NCBI GenBank assembly: GCA_021030915.1
Contig: JAGEMR010000098.1
Location: 1-64,000 of the forward strand
Direction of reading: 5' to 3'
DNA: 64,000 nt
Source of the DNA: Astrothelium macrocarpum
Taxonomy: Eukaryota; Ascomycota; Dothideomycetes; Trypetheliales; Trypetheliaceae
Of the stretch, positions 1 to 11,618 are shown piece after piece. The notes under the pieces were generated by a model, which was not told where the DNA came from, did no database searches, and worked only from the letters and a program-made list of their open reading frames with translations. The position numbers and the translations under genes were made by a program. The first letter of the stretch is position 1, and every line of letters begins with the position of its first letter.

Positions 1-80
1 ATGAGATGATGGAGGAGAAGCGGACGAAGTCCTCTTCTCCTTACGCTAATCCTGACTGGGATCCCTAAGCGATATTACCC

Positions 81-620
81 TCCTGAACTGTATATTCTCA
101 ACAATGAATATTATTTTTTTTATTATAAAAAATTTTAAATAAATATTTTTAAAAATATAATTCGAATATAAAATTCTTAATATATAATTCTTTTATATTA
201 TTAAATTTTCATAAATTAGATATTATATCATTTTATGATTAATATTTATTAAATCATCAATAAAAAATATTTAAAATAATTTTATAAATTTTTATAATAA
301 TTTTGATTTTTAAATTTTATTTTTATTTTAAAATTTAAATTATAAAATTTAAATTCTTTTTATTTAAAATCATAGATATAATTAATGATGGAGATATTTT
401 ATATAAAAAAAGAAGATTAAATTGGTGAAGAAAACGGATCGCTCGCTTGTGCGGACCGCTCGCTTGTATACCACGTTATTATTATTATTTTAAATAATTT
501 TTTAAAAAAAAAAATTTTTCTTAAAAAATTTATATTATTTTCTATAATATATCAAATTTTTATATAAAAATATTTAATATTTATTGAGATATTCTAATTT
601 AAAATTTATGGAGGGGATGT
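81..620. repeat. AT-rich, RIP-like block
   Basis: Almost pure A/T with long runs of A and T and no open frame of any length. A small GC-richer island near 430-475 holds an 11-base direct repeat (cgctcgcttgt) twice. Such isochores in Pezizomycotina are usually old transposons degraded by repeat-induced point mutation. No protein remnant can be read here, so the origin as a transposon is inferred. Confidence 0.6.
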
Positions 621-654
621 GCATAGTGCGGGACCGTGCACAGAGCAGTGAAAA

Positions 655-848
655 CTCCTAGGGAAGACTCCAACACTGTCACGACCAATCCTACGTAATT
701 GGGTTAATTACCCGAGAAACCATCTTAAAAGCTATATCAATGATTATGATTGAGAGGCTCCGTATCGCATATAGAGTAGAATCTATTTCTCGCTGTCTTT
801 CATCAATTTTTGTCGGTCAGGATTATCCCAGAAGTGACATTTTTTTAG
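655..848. mobile_element. Dispersed repeat, degraded copy 1
   Basis: About 190 bases that align with 16366-16580. Shared landmarks in the same order are ggaagac, ctgtcacgacc, gattatga, catcaatttttgtc and agaagtgacattttt followed by agctcag. The differences are largely C/T and G/A transitions, as RIP would leave. The left terminal inverted repeat seen in the other copy is missing or eroded here. Probably a short non-autonomous element. No coding capacity. Confidence 0.6.
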
Positions 849-2240
849 CTCAGGGGCTGATGCCAGGGCTACGGCTGCTTACGTCATGCATCTGAGGCAA
901 TCACCAGGGGCCAGGGTCAGCTCACTTAGATGACCTAAGCAGTCTGAGCCAGTCATAGAATTTGTACAGAATTGTGCTAGGTATGACTGGCATAAATTGC
1001 TTAGCTCATCTAAATGAACCAACCACCACAAGCCTGGTACGACATTTCTAGTGTCGACCCCTGGTGCAATATGACCTTCTCTAGAAATCGTTGTTCAAAC
1101 CAGTTTCTTTGGGGAGCTTTGCAGGCTTTCAGTTAATGTTGTTTTCCAATCTCTTGATGGCGCCGCGAAGGATGCCGCAGTTGATGAATGGATCTGGATG
1201 GATTTGGTTCGTTGATTACCAACCTGGAACCAATTTGTGCAATTTACTACGTACACTAGTGTATTCCACCGGCTCGATCCGCGCCGTCTATGTTCTCGCC
1301 CGCAGTCTCTGTACGAGAAACGCTAGCTCAGATGTTAAGTGTTCAAAGCTAGACACTACGACTCTGTGGCTGCCGCTGACAAAAAGAGTGGTACGGAAGG
1401 CACAAGCGAAACGAGAGATGAAGCGCACGCTAATAAGATTGAATCTCGTTTTATTGTCCTATCCAGGCCCATAACCTATGAAGACACATCGCTTTTATGT
1501 ACAAAACAGAAGGACTACCGCTGGTGACATCGTCGATCTGATGGCTCAGTGTTACAGACGTATTTACTGTCCTACAGAGATTTTAGGAGATCCCATTCAA
1601 ACATAATAATATTTTAAAGAAAATATCTTTAAAAAGAAAATCTCAAAGATAATATTGTCATAAAGATAAAAAGAGAGTCTTCTAATTTAGAATCCTATCA
1701 CAATAAGATTTTAGACTCTTTTCAACCCTCATAATTTTATAAAAATATCCCTTTCTTCATCTGATCAGATACGTGATGAGAGGGGGCCCCAAATCTCTCT
1801 AGACCACTTTCTGCGACAGCTTGCCAAAGGCAGAGATCTCTTAGCACTCCTGACTAGCAGAAGGTTCGTAGCCGGCATCGCGTATTGGTGGATCTCTTCG
1901 CCGACCACACTAATAAGATTTAGCGAGCCACCGTTACGGTATGGCTCGTTCGGCTCGCGACTTTTCCCTGGGCCGGCCCTACCACACGTCGTCGGAGCAT
2001 GCGTGTCCCGTGTGGCGTGTTGTCTTGCCTCTGACGCCAGGTATATCATGATTCGGACTGGTAGATATTGAAATAGGAGAAAGTTTCTGTGCTGCGCTAC
2101 CGAATCTTTGCGCAAACTGCCTTTTTCTACATTGCGCTCGCAACCACGGCACGAACAGCTTTGGACTTGTTGAGAAACGACCGGACTGAACATTTCTAGC
2201 ATTGGCAGTCGGTTTCTAACATTTTCCACCAGCCATCGCA
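849..2240. other. Gene-free interval
   Basis: I find no convincing gene. Short open frames (for example 1091-1474 on the plus strand, 1765-2253 on the minus) have no recognisable domain. A second AT-rich patch of about 180 bases lies at 1570-1755 and contains small inverted repeats around agagtct/agactct. The last few hundred bases are presumably the promoter of the monooxygenase gene at 2241. Confidence 0.5.
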
Positions 2241-4205
2241 ATGTCGGTTTCAAACAGGCTTGCGGTCACAGCCGAGGCTAGCAAAGTGACTTCTGACGAG
2301 GCCTATTATGATGCTGGCGTCAATGGTGTTGATGCGCTGCAAGTCGAGAAGCGTTACGGTGAAGAACGTGCAAAGCGGCTTCGTGATGATGCTAACGATC
2401 AATTCGTCGAAATCTCCCTCACGGATAAGTTCCAGCATTTTCAAGAGGATCCATGGGTTGACCCCGCCGTAGTAAAGGACGCACAAGCAATGTTCCCAAA
2501 CAATCGCTGCCAACTGCTTATTCTTGGTGCCGGCTGGGGTGGGATATTGTATGCGGTACGTATGGTCGAGGCTGGAATCCGTCCTGAAGATATCCGTATT
2601 GTTGATACGGCAGGCGGCTTTGGTGGCACTTGGTATTGGAACCGGTACCCAGGACTGATGTGCGATGTTGAGAGCTACAGCTATTTGCCATTGCTGGAGG
2701 AAACAGGCTACATTCCACGACATCGCTACGCCTACGGCGATGAAATCCGCGAATATGCCAACTTTGTCGCTAAGAAGTGGGGTGTAGCTGACAGTGCCGT
2801 ATTTCAGACTAAGGCTAAGAAGATGGTGTGGGATGAAGCTACTAAAGAATGGCAGGTCGATCTTGTACAACAGCGTAAAGGACAGTCTGCGCAGGCTATG
2901 AGCATTCGCACACCGTTTGCAGCCACGATTAATGGTGTGCTTAACTGGCCTAAGTTACCAGGCTTCCCAGGAATCCTGGACTTTCAGGGTGACACCTTTC
3001 ACTCATCGCGCTGGAACTATACACTCACGGGTGGTTCATCTACAGATCCATCTCTCAACAAGCTCCAAAATAAGCGAGTGGCCATTGTCGGCACGGGGGC
3101 ATCAGCTATCCAAGCCATCCCACACCTTGCACGTTGGTCTAAACATCTCTATATTGTTCAGCGCACGCCATCAGCAGTCGACCGTCGTGATCAGCGGGAA
3201 ACCGATGAAGAATGGTTCCGCAAAGACGTGGCGACGTCTCCGGGATGGCAGCGTGAGCGAGCTAGAAACTTTCACCAGCAATTCACCACAGGTGAAAAGC
3301 CCCCAACTAATCTAATAGACGATGAATGGACCCGCGCTCCAGGGTATGTAGCAGTTATAGGAAATCCTGTTGGCCCTAAATCCATGGAAGAGCTTCCAGC
3401 ATACGTAGGGAATCTCCGTGCTGTTGACCTTGCGCGACAGAATCGTATCCGGGGACGTGTCGAGCAGGTCGTCAAAGATCCAAAGATTGCCGAAAAGTTA
3501 CAAGCGTGGTATCCGAGCTGGTGCAAACGTCCGTGCTTCCACGACGACTATCTTCAGGTGTTCAATCGCGACAATGTGACTCTCTTAGATACCGATGGCA
3601 AAGGCCTCGATCGTGTCACCACAACCTCAATCGTTGTTGGTGACCAGTCTTATCCAGTCGACGTACTCATTTTCGCCACCGGCTTCCGATCTCCATTTGG
3701 CGGTACCCCAGCCGAAAAGGCAAACATAACCATCATCGGCCGCGACGGTGTATCGATGAGCGAGGCATGGGCTCGCGATGGCCCAAAGACGCTGCATGGG
3801 GTTCTGGATTGCAACTTTCCAAATCTCTTTCTCTCTGGGCCATGGCAAGCGGGAACCAGCCCCAACTACGTCTTTAGCTTGAACAAATTAGCAACACATG
3901 CAGCGTACATTCTTGCTGAGGCGAGGCGCAAAGCAGACGGCCAAGCCTTCACGGTGCAAGCCGCCCCGGCCGCGGCAGAGGACTGGGCGATGCAGATTCT
4001 GATGCACGCAGCGCCCCTGGGTGCCTTGGCCGGGTGTACGCCAGGGTATTTGAATATGGAGGGTGCCATGGACCGTGTGCCACCAGAAATGCAAATGCAG
4101 ATAGCCCGCTCTGGCATCTGGGGTACTGGTATAGAGGATCTTTTGACGCATCTTGAGTCATGGCGCGCAAAAGGAGGGATGCAGGGTATCGAGGTGCGGA
4201 CGTAG
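2241..4205 (+). CDS. Flavin-containing Baeyer-Villiger monooxygenase
   Basis: Predicted FAD/NADPH enzyme that inserts one oxygen of O2 next to a ketone, making an ester or lactone. The 654-residue protein has an FAD Rossmann motif GAGWGG at about residue 95, followed by GGTWYWNRYPG, typical of the family. The Baeyer-Villiger fingerprint FxGxxxHxxxW is at about 248-258 and is followed by Asn instead of the usual Pro or Asp. A second, NADPH-type dinucleotide motif GTGASA is near 283, and ATGF near 477. The length fits the long fungal BVMOs with an N-terminal extension (about 90 residues before the first Rossmann fold). One uninterrupted frame, ATG start. Substrate unknown; no polyketide or terpene synthase lies next to it, so membership of a biosynthetic cluster is not supported. 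Confidence 0.93.
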   Translation: MSVSNRLAVTAEASKVTSDEAYYDAGVNGVDALQVEKRYGEERAKRLRDDANDQFVEISLTDKFQHFQEDPWVDPAVVKDAQAMFPNNRCQLLILGAGWGGILYAVRMVEAGIRPEDIRIVDTAGGFGGTWYWNRYPGLMCDVESYSYLPLLEETGYIPRHRYAYGDEIREYANFVAKKWGVADSAVFQTKAKKMVWDEATKEWQVDLVQQRKGQSAQAMSIRTPFAATINGVLNWPKLPGFPGILDFQGDTFHSSRWNYTLTGGSSTDPSLNKLQNKRVAIVGTGASAIQAIPHLARWSKHLYIVQRTPSAVDRRDQRETDEEWFRKDVATSPGWQRERARNFHQQFTTGEKPPTNLIDDEWTRAPGYVAVIGNPVGPKSMEELPAYVGNLRAVDLARQNRIRGRVEQVVKDPKIAEKLQAWYPSWCKRPCFHDDYLQVFNRDNVTLLDTDGKGLDRVTTTSIVVGDQSYPVDVLIFATGFRSPFGGTPAEKANITIIGRDGVSMSEAWARDGPKTLHGVLDCNFPNLFLSGPWQAGTSPNYVFSLNKLATHAAYILAEARRKADGQAFTVQAAPAAAEDWAMQILMHAAPLGALAGCTPGYLNMEGAMDRVPPEMQMQIARSGIWGTGIEDLLTHLESWRAKGGMQGIEVRT

Positions 4206-5752
4206 AATTGATATCACAAAGTGTTTGCATTGATATGATGTACGTATGCTACTCTCCCTCCGATCTTAGAGCGACCTGGTCGTGGTAGAGCTCTTGAATA
4301 CAGTCCTTGACAGGATAGCACCCAATCTAGGCTCTCTAATATGCGATTTGCTGGAGTTCAAATGAAGGCTACAAATATCTACCATGTCTACTGCCGCTGG
4401 GTCACAAAAAAACAACATGATCAATGTCTACCTCCTACCTGGACTAGACAGAAACTCCCAATCTTGTCATCTGGGACTGCCGGGCAGCGAGTGTTGCCTG
4501 ATATTGTGAATGTGATCAAGTAGCAAGTAGTTCTCCGTCCCTTGTTTTGGTCCTATCCGGATTGCCATCGTCACATCCGGAGTTTCATTTCGAGGATTGC
4601 TATGAACCATTAAAACTCCTTAATAGGATTGTGAACTTCTTCACTTTATCGACGTCGTTCGGCCTTGTAAAAGCTGAGACTTTGCAATGATCCAGGGCGA
4701 TCTTGCAATTATCCGCAGACTGTAGCGAGCTATTAACTAAGACGCCTTTGAAAGACCTCTAGCTAGGTTCCTGAAAGTAAAAGGACCACCAATCTCTGCT
4801 CCATGAGGAAGCCGGTATGGTCGGATAAGCCTCATCGCTCTGGGAAAGAAAACCACTGGGCTTGGATTCTTGTCTTCGTTGATAGCAGAGACCAAGAATA
4901 CTAATGGGCAGTTGCTCTTACTACTTGTGAAAAGTGAAAACAGCTACGCAAGCGCTAAAGACTAAACCACACGAAGCTGCAAGAATTTGTGAATGCATTC
5001 ATCAACGTTGACTGTGACACGCGAGAAAGTAATTAGGCTTTGCTATTGCAGGTGGCGATCGACGCACAATGACACTACGCAGGCTTGAATTCTCCGGCCT
5101 TGAAGATTACAAAAGGAGGAGACCCGAAGTTGTCTGGAACCGCTCTGACGTATTTCATGACTTGTTATCAGACCAGAATGGGTGAGATCTTGCTCCCAAG
5201 ATCCTAGAGTGATATTGTTAGATGTGCATAGGAGAATTCCGTCGCTACTTTTGTTCACGCCGGACCAAGCCACTGATTTTGAAGGAGAATCAACAGAGCG
5301 TGCTGTGTTATGCGGTGAACAGACGCTGATAAGGTTGGATAAGATACTGCACCATAGGCTGGTCTCGGTCAACTGTTATGGTTCAAATTTTCTATTGCAG
5401 GGATTGGATGTCGGTCGGCGCATCGGACGCGACGAGGCGGTGCACGCCTGGTCATAATTTGCTTTTTCAAAAAGTAATCAAGCCAATGAAAGCGTATGAG
5501 TTTAGCCCCCATTGATTTGACTAATAAGATACTCGATTACTTCAGTGGCGTCGTCAGGGTTCAATTCTCTACCTCAACTCGGCAGAAGGCTGCTCCTTTT
5601 CTTCAGGCTGCTCAGCCTGTGCCATGCTCAGCCTATGCCATCATGTCTTTTTTCTTTGATCTCGTAGTCGAATACCATCGACCCCTCCTTCTATTGATCA
5701 GATGTGAGCCTTCTTATTCATTGAAATTTTTTGCTGGCAGAAGAGCAAGAAG
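4206..5752. other. Intergenic, no gene recognised
   Basis: No convincing reading frame. A plus-strand open frame at 5496-5768 overlaps the start of the next gene in another phase. It may be 5' UTR or an upstream exon, because ttgctggcag just before 5741 resembles a 3' splice site. Confidence 0.4.
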
Positions 5753-7585
5753 ATGCCGAACGAACTAACGTCACTTGGCCAAAAGGGGTCACTCCCTTCG
5801 ATAAGACCGTGGGCTTACCGAATTGAGAACATTCCGCCAGGCACAACGCGAGAGACACTGCTTGCACAATTTGTCACCCAGGATCGACCATTCATTCAAA
5901 TCAGGTCGTTGGTCCCTTCAGCAAGCCATTATGCACGACGGTCAGGTCCTACAGAGGAAAATTGGTTACATTCGAAGCTCACCGCGACCGTCTCATTCAC
6001 ACATGAGCATGCACCGAAACATGGTCCAAAGCTTCGCTTTTCGCGCAATATAATTCATCGATTGATTCTTGACAAGAACTTCTATGGATTCACGCCTCTT
6101 CATCAGCCCATCAAACCTGATGTGGACATTGTAGCAGTTACCGGTCTCGCTGGCCATGCGTACGGATCTTGGGCGACAAAGGATGACTACATGTGGCTCC
6201 GGGATGACTTGCCTATTGACATCGAAAATGCACGTATATTACTGTATGGCTATCCGTCTGAGCTACGTCATAATAAAATGAAACGATATGTCATGGATCA
6301 CGCAACGGACTTTCTTCAGAGACTGCGGGCCATGCGAGCGTCAAACAAGGCTGATAGCCGTCCAATCGTCCTGATAGGACATAGTCTCGGTTGTCTCATT
6401 ATCAAGCAAGCCCTGATCGATGACGCAGAACTCAAGGATACGTCAAAGTGCCTACCTGCTCAGTGCATCGTCTTTCTTGGTGCGCCTCATCGAGGCTTGG
6501 ACGTAAAAAATCTTGAAACACTTGTGAACGAGAAGCCTCCCGAGGACTTAATTCGAGAACTGAAACCCGGATCGCCTACTCTCAAGTCTTTAAATCACCG
6601 CTTTCCCCGTGCGGTCAAACAAGTACCCATAATTAGCTGCTACGAAAAGCTACCTACACCTACAGTTGAGCAAGGGCCCGACGGCTCATGGAAGCGCACA
6701 GGTCCAGAAACAATGATGGTTTCAGAGGATTCAGCCCGACTTTATCTGGCAAATGAGATCTCAATATCTGCTAGTTCCAACCATTCTGATATCGCCAAGA
6801 TCGATCCCGGGGAGGCTGGTATATACCCTCTCTTAGTACATTACATCCGTCTCGCACTTAGCCCATTAGAGAATAAAATCCTACTCTCGGAATATCAAAA
6901 TTCAGCACGCTCTCAGGCCGAGAGTTCAAATTTGCCTTTTTTTGACGGCTTCACAAATGGAGACAAGGTGCAGGGCCGCCTAGGGCATGATAGGATGACC
7001 GTCCCCGCTGAGATGGCTCGCCTTTGGCAAGACGAGGGAGTTCCTCCCCAACCCTGGCTATATTCGGGGTCCGGCTCATCAGGTGGAGCCAGACTGAGCG
7101 AAGGATCCCCAATGAGCTGGATTGGTGCGTCTCCGGTCAAAGATTCCAGAGGGTCTCCAATGAGCTGGACTGCTACGCCTTTGCATGCATTTGAGAGCTC
7201 AAAACCAAGCACACCAGAGGAACAACGGAGAATTGCACAACACGCTACAGTGAAGAAGATCAAGAAGCATTCAAAATCGCGCTCAAACGTAATGGACTCG
7301 CGTTCCGACTCAACTGCATTCGCGGCGACCTTGGCCGCTGTTGTTGGCAGCAACAGCGTCTCTTATCGCTGCCCAGTGTCTACGTGTGATCATTCGCGAC
7401 ATTATGTCGATTTGATTGATCTTGAAGGTCATCTAGCTACCCATGGAACATTACAAGGCACTACACTGCAATGCCCCTTTCATGGGTGCAACCGTCGCGA
7501 TCACTTATATATGTCTCTGTCGGGGCGTAGTCGAGATTTTCATCTTATTGCCGAAAATGTACGCGATGGGCATCTTGCAAAATGA
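5753..7585 (+). CDS. Alpha/beta hydrolase (DUF676-like) with C-terminal zinc-finger segment
   Basis: 610 residues. The central part matches the fungal lipase/esterase-like family: AVTGLAGHAYGSW with the conserved Gly-His, RILLYGYPSEL, then the nucleophile elbow GHSLG at about 209-213 (catalytic Ser expected at its centre) and IVFLGAPHRG. The N-terminal 120 residues resemble the upstream domain often fused to these hydrolases. Residues 390-520 are low complexity and contain a near-duplicate GSPMSWIGASP / GSPMSWTATP. From about 538 two Cys pairs and His residues (CPVSTCDH...HLATH, then CPFHGCNRRDH...FH) look like C2H2-type zinc fingers. Probably an intracellular hydrolase with a binding tail; in fungi this hydrolase class is often fused to NLR-type modules. 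Substrate unknown. An upstream exon cannot be excluded. Confidence 0.8.
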   Translation: MPNELTSLGQKGSLPSIRPWAYRIENIPPGTTRETLLAQFVTQDRPFIQIRSLVPSASHYARRSGPTEENWLHSKLTATVSFTHEHAPKHGPKLRFSRNIIHRLILDKNFYGFTPLHQPIKPDVDIVAVTGLAGHAYGSWATKDDYMWLRDDLPIDIENARILLYGYPSELRHNKMKRYVMDHATDFLQRLRAMRASNKADSRPIVLIGHSLGCLIIKQALIDDAELKDTSKCLPAQCIVFLGAPHRGLDVKNLETLVNEKPPEDLIRELKPGSPTLKSLNHRFPRAVKQVPIISCYEKLPTPTVEQGPDGSWKRTGPETMMVSEDSARLYLANEISISASSNHSDIAKIDPGEAGIYPLLVHYIRLALSPLENKILLSEYQNSARSQAESSNLPFFDGFTNGDKVQGRLGHDRMTVPAEMARLWQDEGVPPQPWLYSGSGSSGGARLSEGSPMSWIGASPVKDSRGSPMSWTATPLHAFESSKPSTPEEQRRIAQHATVKKIKKHSKSRSNVMDSRSDSTAFAATLAAVVGSNSVSYRCPVSTCDHSRHYVDLIDLEGHLATHGTLQGTTLQCPFHGCNRRDHLYMSLSGRSRDFHLIAENVRDGHLAK

Positions 7586-8432
7586 CAACGCCGACTTGGG
7601 TCCAGTAATTGTCTATCAAAACAAATACCACCACTTCATCACCCTCATATCCCGACCATCAGAAATTGCAAAACGTTGCGGCTCTATGACTTTATAGATT
7701 GTCGCAAGATATATGTATGTCATACCAACCATAATTCCGAGTTCTAGGCACCACAGGCAGCTTTCAAGACACTCGCGGATTCGCTTCCAACTCTACTTCG
7801 CCACCAGCGGGGGCTGTTGTTCATCTTGCTCCTTGATCTTTGTCGGACGACTGCAAAGTCAGATGTCAAGGGATCTGCTCGGGACCATTCTCTGGAAAAT
7901 TTTTCACTGGTCACACTTCGGCTCAGTACAGGTTCGCCAAGCCTCGCTTGTCTATCATGGGATTGGACTCGGCTTGGTAGGATTGATACGACGTATCCTA
8001 GTCGTACATGTTGAGCTGGGCATGTTGAAGATCTATTTTCAATACGTTTCCCAGGGCAGTGGAACTCCCTCCTGGATTCGGATACTTGCAATTGATTTAG
8101 TTGACTCATTTGAATGCGAACCTGTTCCAGCTCGTGGCACGAGTATTTGACTGCTGCAGAACCTAAGAAGCGGCTCAGATGCAGAATATTCTGCCACCAA
8201 AGCAATCATCGTTTTTGTCCTTCTATTGGTGGGTTTTGCTAGCAAATACGCCGTGTTCTGTTCTCAAAATCGGCGCGCTTTGCTACAGAGTGGTCTCAAA
8301 CCACGTTGTGCCCACCTCAAACTTTACTCTGTGTTCATTGCCTTCGGATATGAAGGTAAAACATTTGAGGAGCTGAAATAGGACACTCTCCCTGGAAAAG
8401 ATCGACACCTGTCATCTCATGGTTGGATAAAA
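7586..8432. other. Intergenic, no gene recognised
   Basis: Overlapping short frames on both strands (7713-8150 plus, 7744-8205 minus) show no domain or signal peptide. Likely the 3' region of the hydrolase gene and the promoter of the first membrane-protein gene. Confidence 0.4.
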
Positions 8433-9817
8433 TGCTCACTGCCCGCTACAGGATCCTTTGTACTGTTCTAGCGCTCTACGTACCTTTCCGTGCTCTTCAG
8501 GCAAATTGATACCTCACGGAGAGGTGTAGTATTAGGATGCAGAGGCCACAAAGGACAGTGATTTATACCATCAGAGACAATATCCGTAGTGATACTTGAT
8601 GTGCCAGTGGAGTGAGGGTTCAGTTCCTAGATGTAAGTAAACATGTCTCTATGACACAGAGATATGGTCTCCGAGCTATGGCAACGGTTAAATAGTCAGG
8701 AATTGCTGCTGCCTCCATAAGGTCAGGCTTGCCAAATGCAGCCGGGATAGAAGCCGCTACAGTCTAGCGAAACGAGCCAAGGCGAGGCCCCTTTACCTGG
8801 AATGGCATGGCCCTTCCGTTGGTTCCTTGGAGTGAGAATCAGCCATGCGCAGGCATCATCCTATTTATGCAGAGCCACGACCCTGCAACAATCCAGCGGA
8901 ACATTGAGCATCTTTATTGCAATCTTGCTAAGATGACCTCAACAGGAAATGACGGCGTAAGCATCCCTAATCTTAGCCAAAACTTTGGCAATGGGGTCGG
9001 CGATACGGTTAACAATGGTGATGGGGATGGTAACAATGGAAATAATGATGGAAACAATGGTGGCAACGGAAACAACGATCAAAACGATGATGATAACACT
9101 ACCTCCCCCACTGGAATCAATGTTAGCACAGTGCCTGATCAAACTACCACCAGCCCAACAGCGGTCGAGCCAACTGCTACTACGAGTGTACTGATCAGCG
9201 ACCCATCCGTCACTGTAGTCAGCAAGCTCTCATCCAGCAGCAAGCTGTCTTCCAGCAAATTAACCGTCCACATCAACACAGAAACAGCAGCTTCCTCAGC
9301 GAGCAGGAGTATCACTACGACTCTTATGACGATCAATCCAACAGATCATAGCAATACCACTCACGGTACACCGCTTATGGTTGTTAGAACAACTGCAAAT
9401 CCAGCTGTCTTGACCAACGCGTCTTCATACCAGCCTATAATTTCAAATGGCACGTCAAGTGGGGCCATCGCCGGCATTGTCATTGGTAGTCTTGCTGTGG
9501 CCGCCATCATCATTGCTATTCTGCTGAAGCAGCATCACCGCAACCGTTCGAGAGGAACCGAACACGATCTGGACAATCAAAGTCGACCATCCAACATCTA
9601 CAAACAAAAGCCGGAAATGGGAGGTAGCGCAGAGAGTGTCTTCACCTGGAATTCCTTTGCTCCAGCCTCAAAATCGAAGCTTGAGATTTCCGCTCGAGGC
9701 AGCCTTGTGCACGAGTTGACCCACGATCAGGTCCATGAAATGACCAACGATCATGTACACGAACTATATGATGATTACACGCACGAACTGCATAATCATC
9801 ATGTTCGCTCGTGTTGA
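8433..9817 (+). CDS. Array member A: Ser/Thr-rich single-pass membrane protein with octapeptide tail
   Basis: The main exon is open from an ATG at 8807; another in-frame ATG is at 8933. From 8933 the order is an Asn/Gly/Asp-rich stretch, a Ser/Thr-rich ectodomain (likely O-glycosylated), a transmembrane helix AIAGIVIGSLAVAAIIIAIL at 9464-9523, basic residues, KPE, and four octapeptide units VHELTHDQ, VHEMTNDH, VHELYDDY, THELHNHH before the stop. A separate small frame at 8433 (MLTARYRILCTVLALYVPF...) reads like a signal peptide and may be exon 1, but I could not fix the splice junction. The layout is that of fungal Mid2/WSC-like surface sensors, without a recognisable WSC domain. First of four paralogues in direct orientation. 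Function unknown. Confidence 0.65.
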
Positions 9818-10603
9818 ATCTGAAGCTTTTACGGCTCACAACGGGAGACCTTGGTGGTTATCGTTTGTCGGTCACGAGAAGTTGGGCTGTCTCAAACACA
9901 GTTCCGACGCTGCAGGTGTCAGTTATAGGGGATAAGTGCTGGAATCTTTGCAGCAGCTGGCAAAGCTGAAGGAAAATGTTTCCTGTGAGCACCGGAGCTG
10001 AGGGAATATGGTTTTTCGTGGTTCGCTTAAACTAATTTATCTAGCGCCTTCCCCGCCTTGTTGGGGGTGTGAAGACTGTACTAAGATTGCACTAATTAAC
10101 TTTTAAATCTCATTTCGAAGTTCCACAACCTGGCTTACAACTAAGTTCTAGCAAACCTCATTAACACCCCGCGTTACACGTGCTTGAATTTTAGTTATCC
10201 TTTTCGTTGTTTTTGTGAAGGGTCGGCAACATGGCAAATCCACGTGCTTTGCCTTTAGAACTCATTAAGGCGCAGCCTCATGCAAGTCGACTAACCCAGA
10301 AGCAAAACCATGTTACTTTCTCCGGAACTGAACCTTTATTCGTCGCTCTAGTAAAGGACCTGGTATTGCGACATGGTTCGGTTTGCAGAATTTGGCAAGG
10401 AAGTTCCAGCTTCAGATGAATATAACTGCTCAGGGGTTTCAGCCTGGCTTAGACACATTGAAGTCGCCCAAGGCGAGGCCTTCGCTGCCTCTACCAAATG
10501 GCCCTCAGCATTGCAGGCAAGTTTCTCTCCGCAAGAACCACGACAATCGCGCAATCCTCTGCCTGGACAAGCCGCCAACCGTCGATACTAGAGCTTGGCT
10601 GCA
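9818..10603. other. Spacer between array members A and B
   Basis: Short overlapping frames only (10231-10419, 10348-10578 minus). No domain recognised. It should contain the promoter of member B. Confidence 0.4.
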
Positions 10604-11618
10604 ATGAAACTCGTCCTTATATTCTATCTGTTCACGTTACTATCTTTTATCGACACTACGAACCGCGGAGGACCCCTGAAAGCGAGCGACAACATTCTCA
10701 ACTTCTCCAATTTGATGTTCATGATACGACAATTGCAAACGTCGAAATTCCAGCGATTGCTCCGATCTGCAAACCTTCAGACAATTTAGTATCTTTACAG
10801 AGTCATTGACACCCGAACTCGTGGATCTGAACTCCGAAATGCGTCCAAACTTTCAAGTTACGATTGCCATGACCGAGCTACCAAAAGATCCCGCGGAAAC
10901 GGCTTCGCCAAACTCGCCTTCAATCTCATTTCGAAGATCTCCGCGTTCACTGGAAGCCAGTAGCAGTACGACGTACCCGTGCATCACTGCGCGACCAAGT
11001 TCCAATATAAACTCCAAACGACAATGGCAAGATTGGCCTTCCTGCACGGCTTTCTCAGGTTCATGGCCGCCCCCCGGATTTCCATTTGGTGATCCATCAG
11101 CCTGGGCCAGCGACTTCTCCGGACGTCTTCCAGATGAAACCTCAAGAATAGCCAGCAATGGCACAGCCGCGATCACGCCATCACTATCAACCTTGTCTAC
11201 CGCTCTGACAAAAACCACGCCGACCAGTACAAGTCAAATCACAACTTCAAACCCTCCAAATTCACGCACCTCCACCATGCCAAATTGGGCAATTTTTGGC
11301 CTTGTTCTTGGTGTTTTTGCCGTTCTCATCATAGGTGGTTCGATAATTTGGCTACGGGGTCGTCGGCGTCGAAAAGGAGGACGCATGGGTGCAAATAATC
11401 ATGATCCTACGCCTGACAACTCCAATCAAAGGCCTGAACTCGAAGCTATAGCTCAAAGTAGCATTGTACAACAGCTTTGTGATGATCATGTATATCAGCT
11501 GCCAGACGACCAATTACACCAGCTGTCCGATAACCAATTGCACGAATTGTTTGCTAAACAGTCTCGTCCGCACTTGGTTGAGCTACCAAACGATACGGTA
11601 ACGAGATTAGTAGGATGA
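10604..11618 (+). CDS. Array member B: single-pass membrane protein with octapeptide tail
   Basis: The main exon is open from 10806; in-frame ATGs lie at 10839 and 10869. The ectodomain is rich in Ser, Thr and Pro, followed by a helix WAIFGLVLGVFAVLIIGGSI (11287-11346), the basic stop-transfer RGRRRRKGGR, NQRPELEA, then octapeptides VQQLCDDH, VYQLPDDQ, LHQLSDNQ, LHELFAKQ and the terminal motif ELPNDTVTRLVG. A separate frame starting MKLVLIFYLFTLLSFIDTT at 10604 looks like a signal peptide and is probably exon 1; the intron boundaries are unresolved. Paralogue of A, C and D. Ligand and partners unknown. Confidence 0.6.

Noticed and set aside
677..839. Segment beginning tgtcacgacc and ending gtgaca, first read as a solo LTR (TG...CA ends)
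   Set aside because: Similarity between the two copies continues beyond both ends, and copy 2 has longer inverted repeats outside these points, so the TG...CA limits are internal.
2250..2870. Minus-strand frame of 206 residues inside the monooxygenase gene
   Set aside because: Shadow frame opposite a clear BVMO coding sequence.
5496..5768. Plus-strand frame of 90 residues before the hydrolase
   Set aside because: No domain and a different phase from the hydrolase; at most an untranslated leader or upstream exon, which the sequence does not settle.
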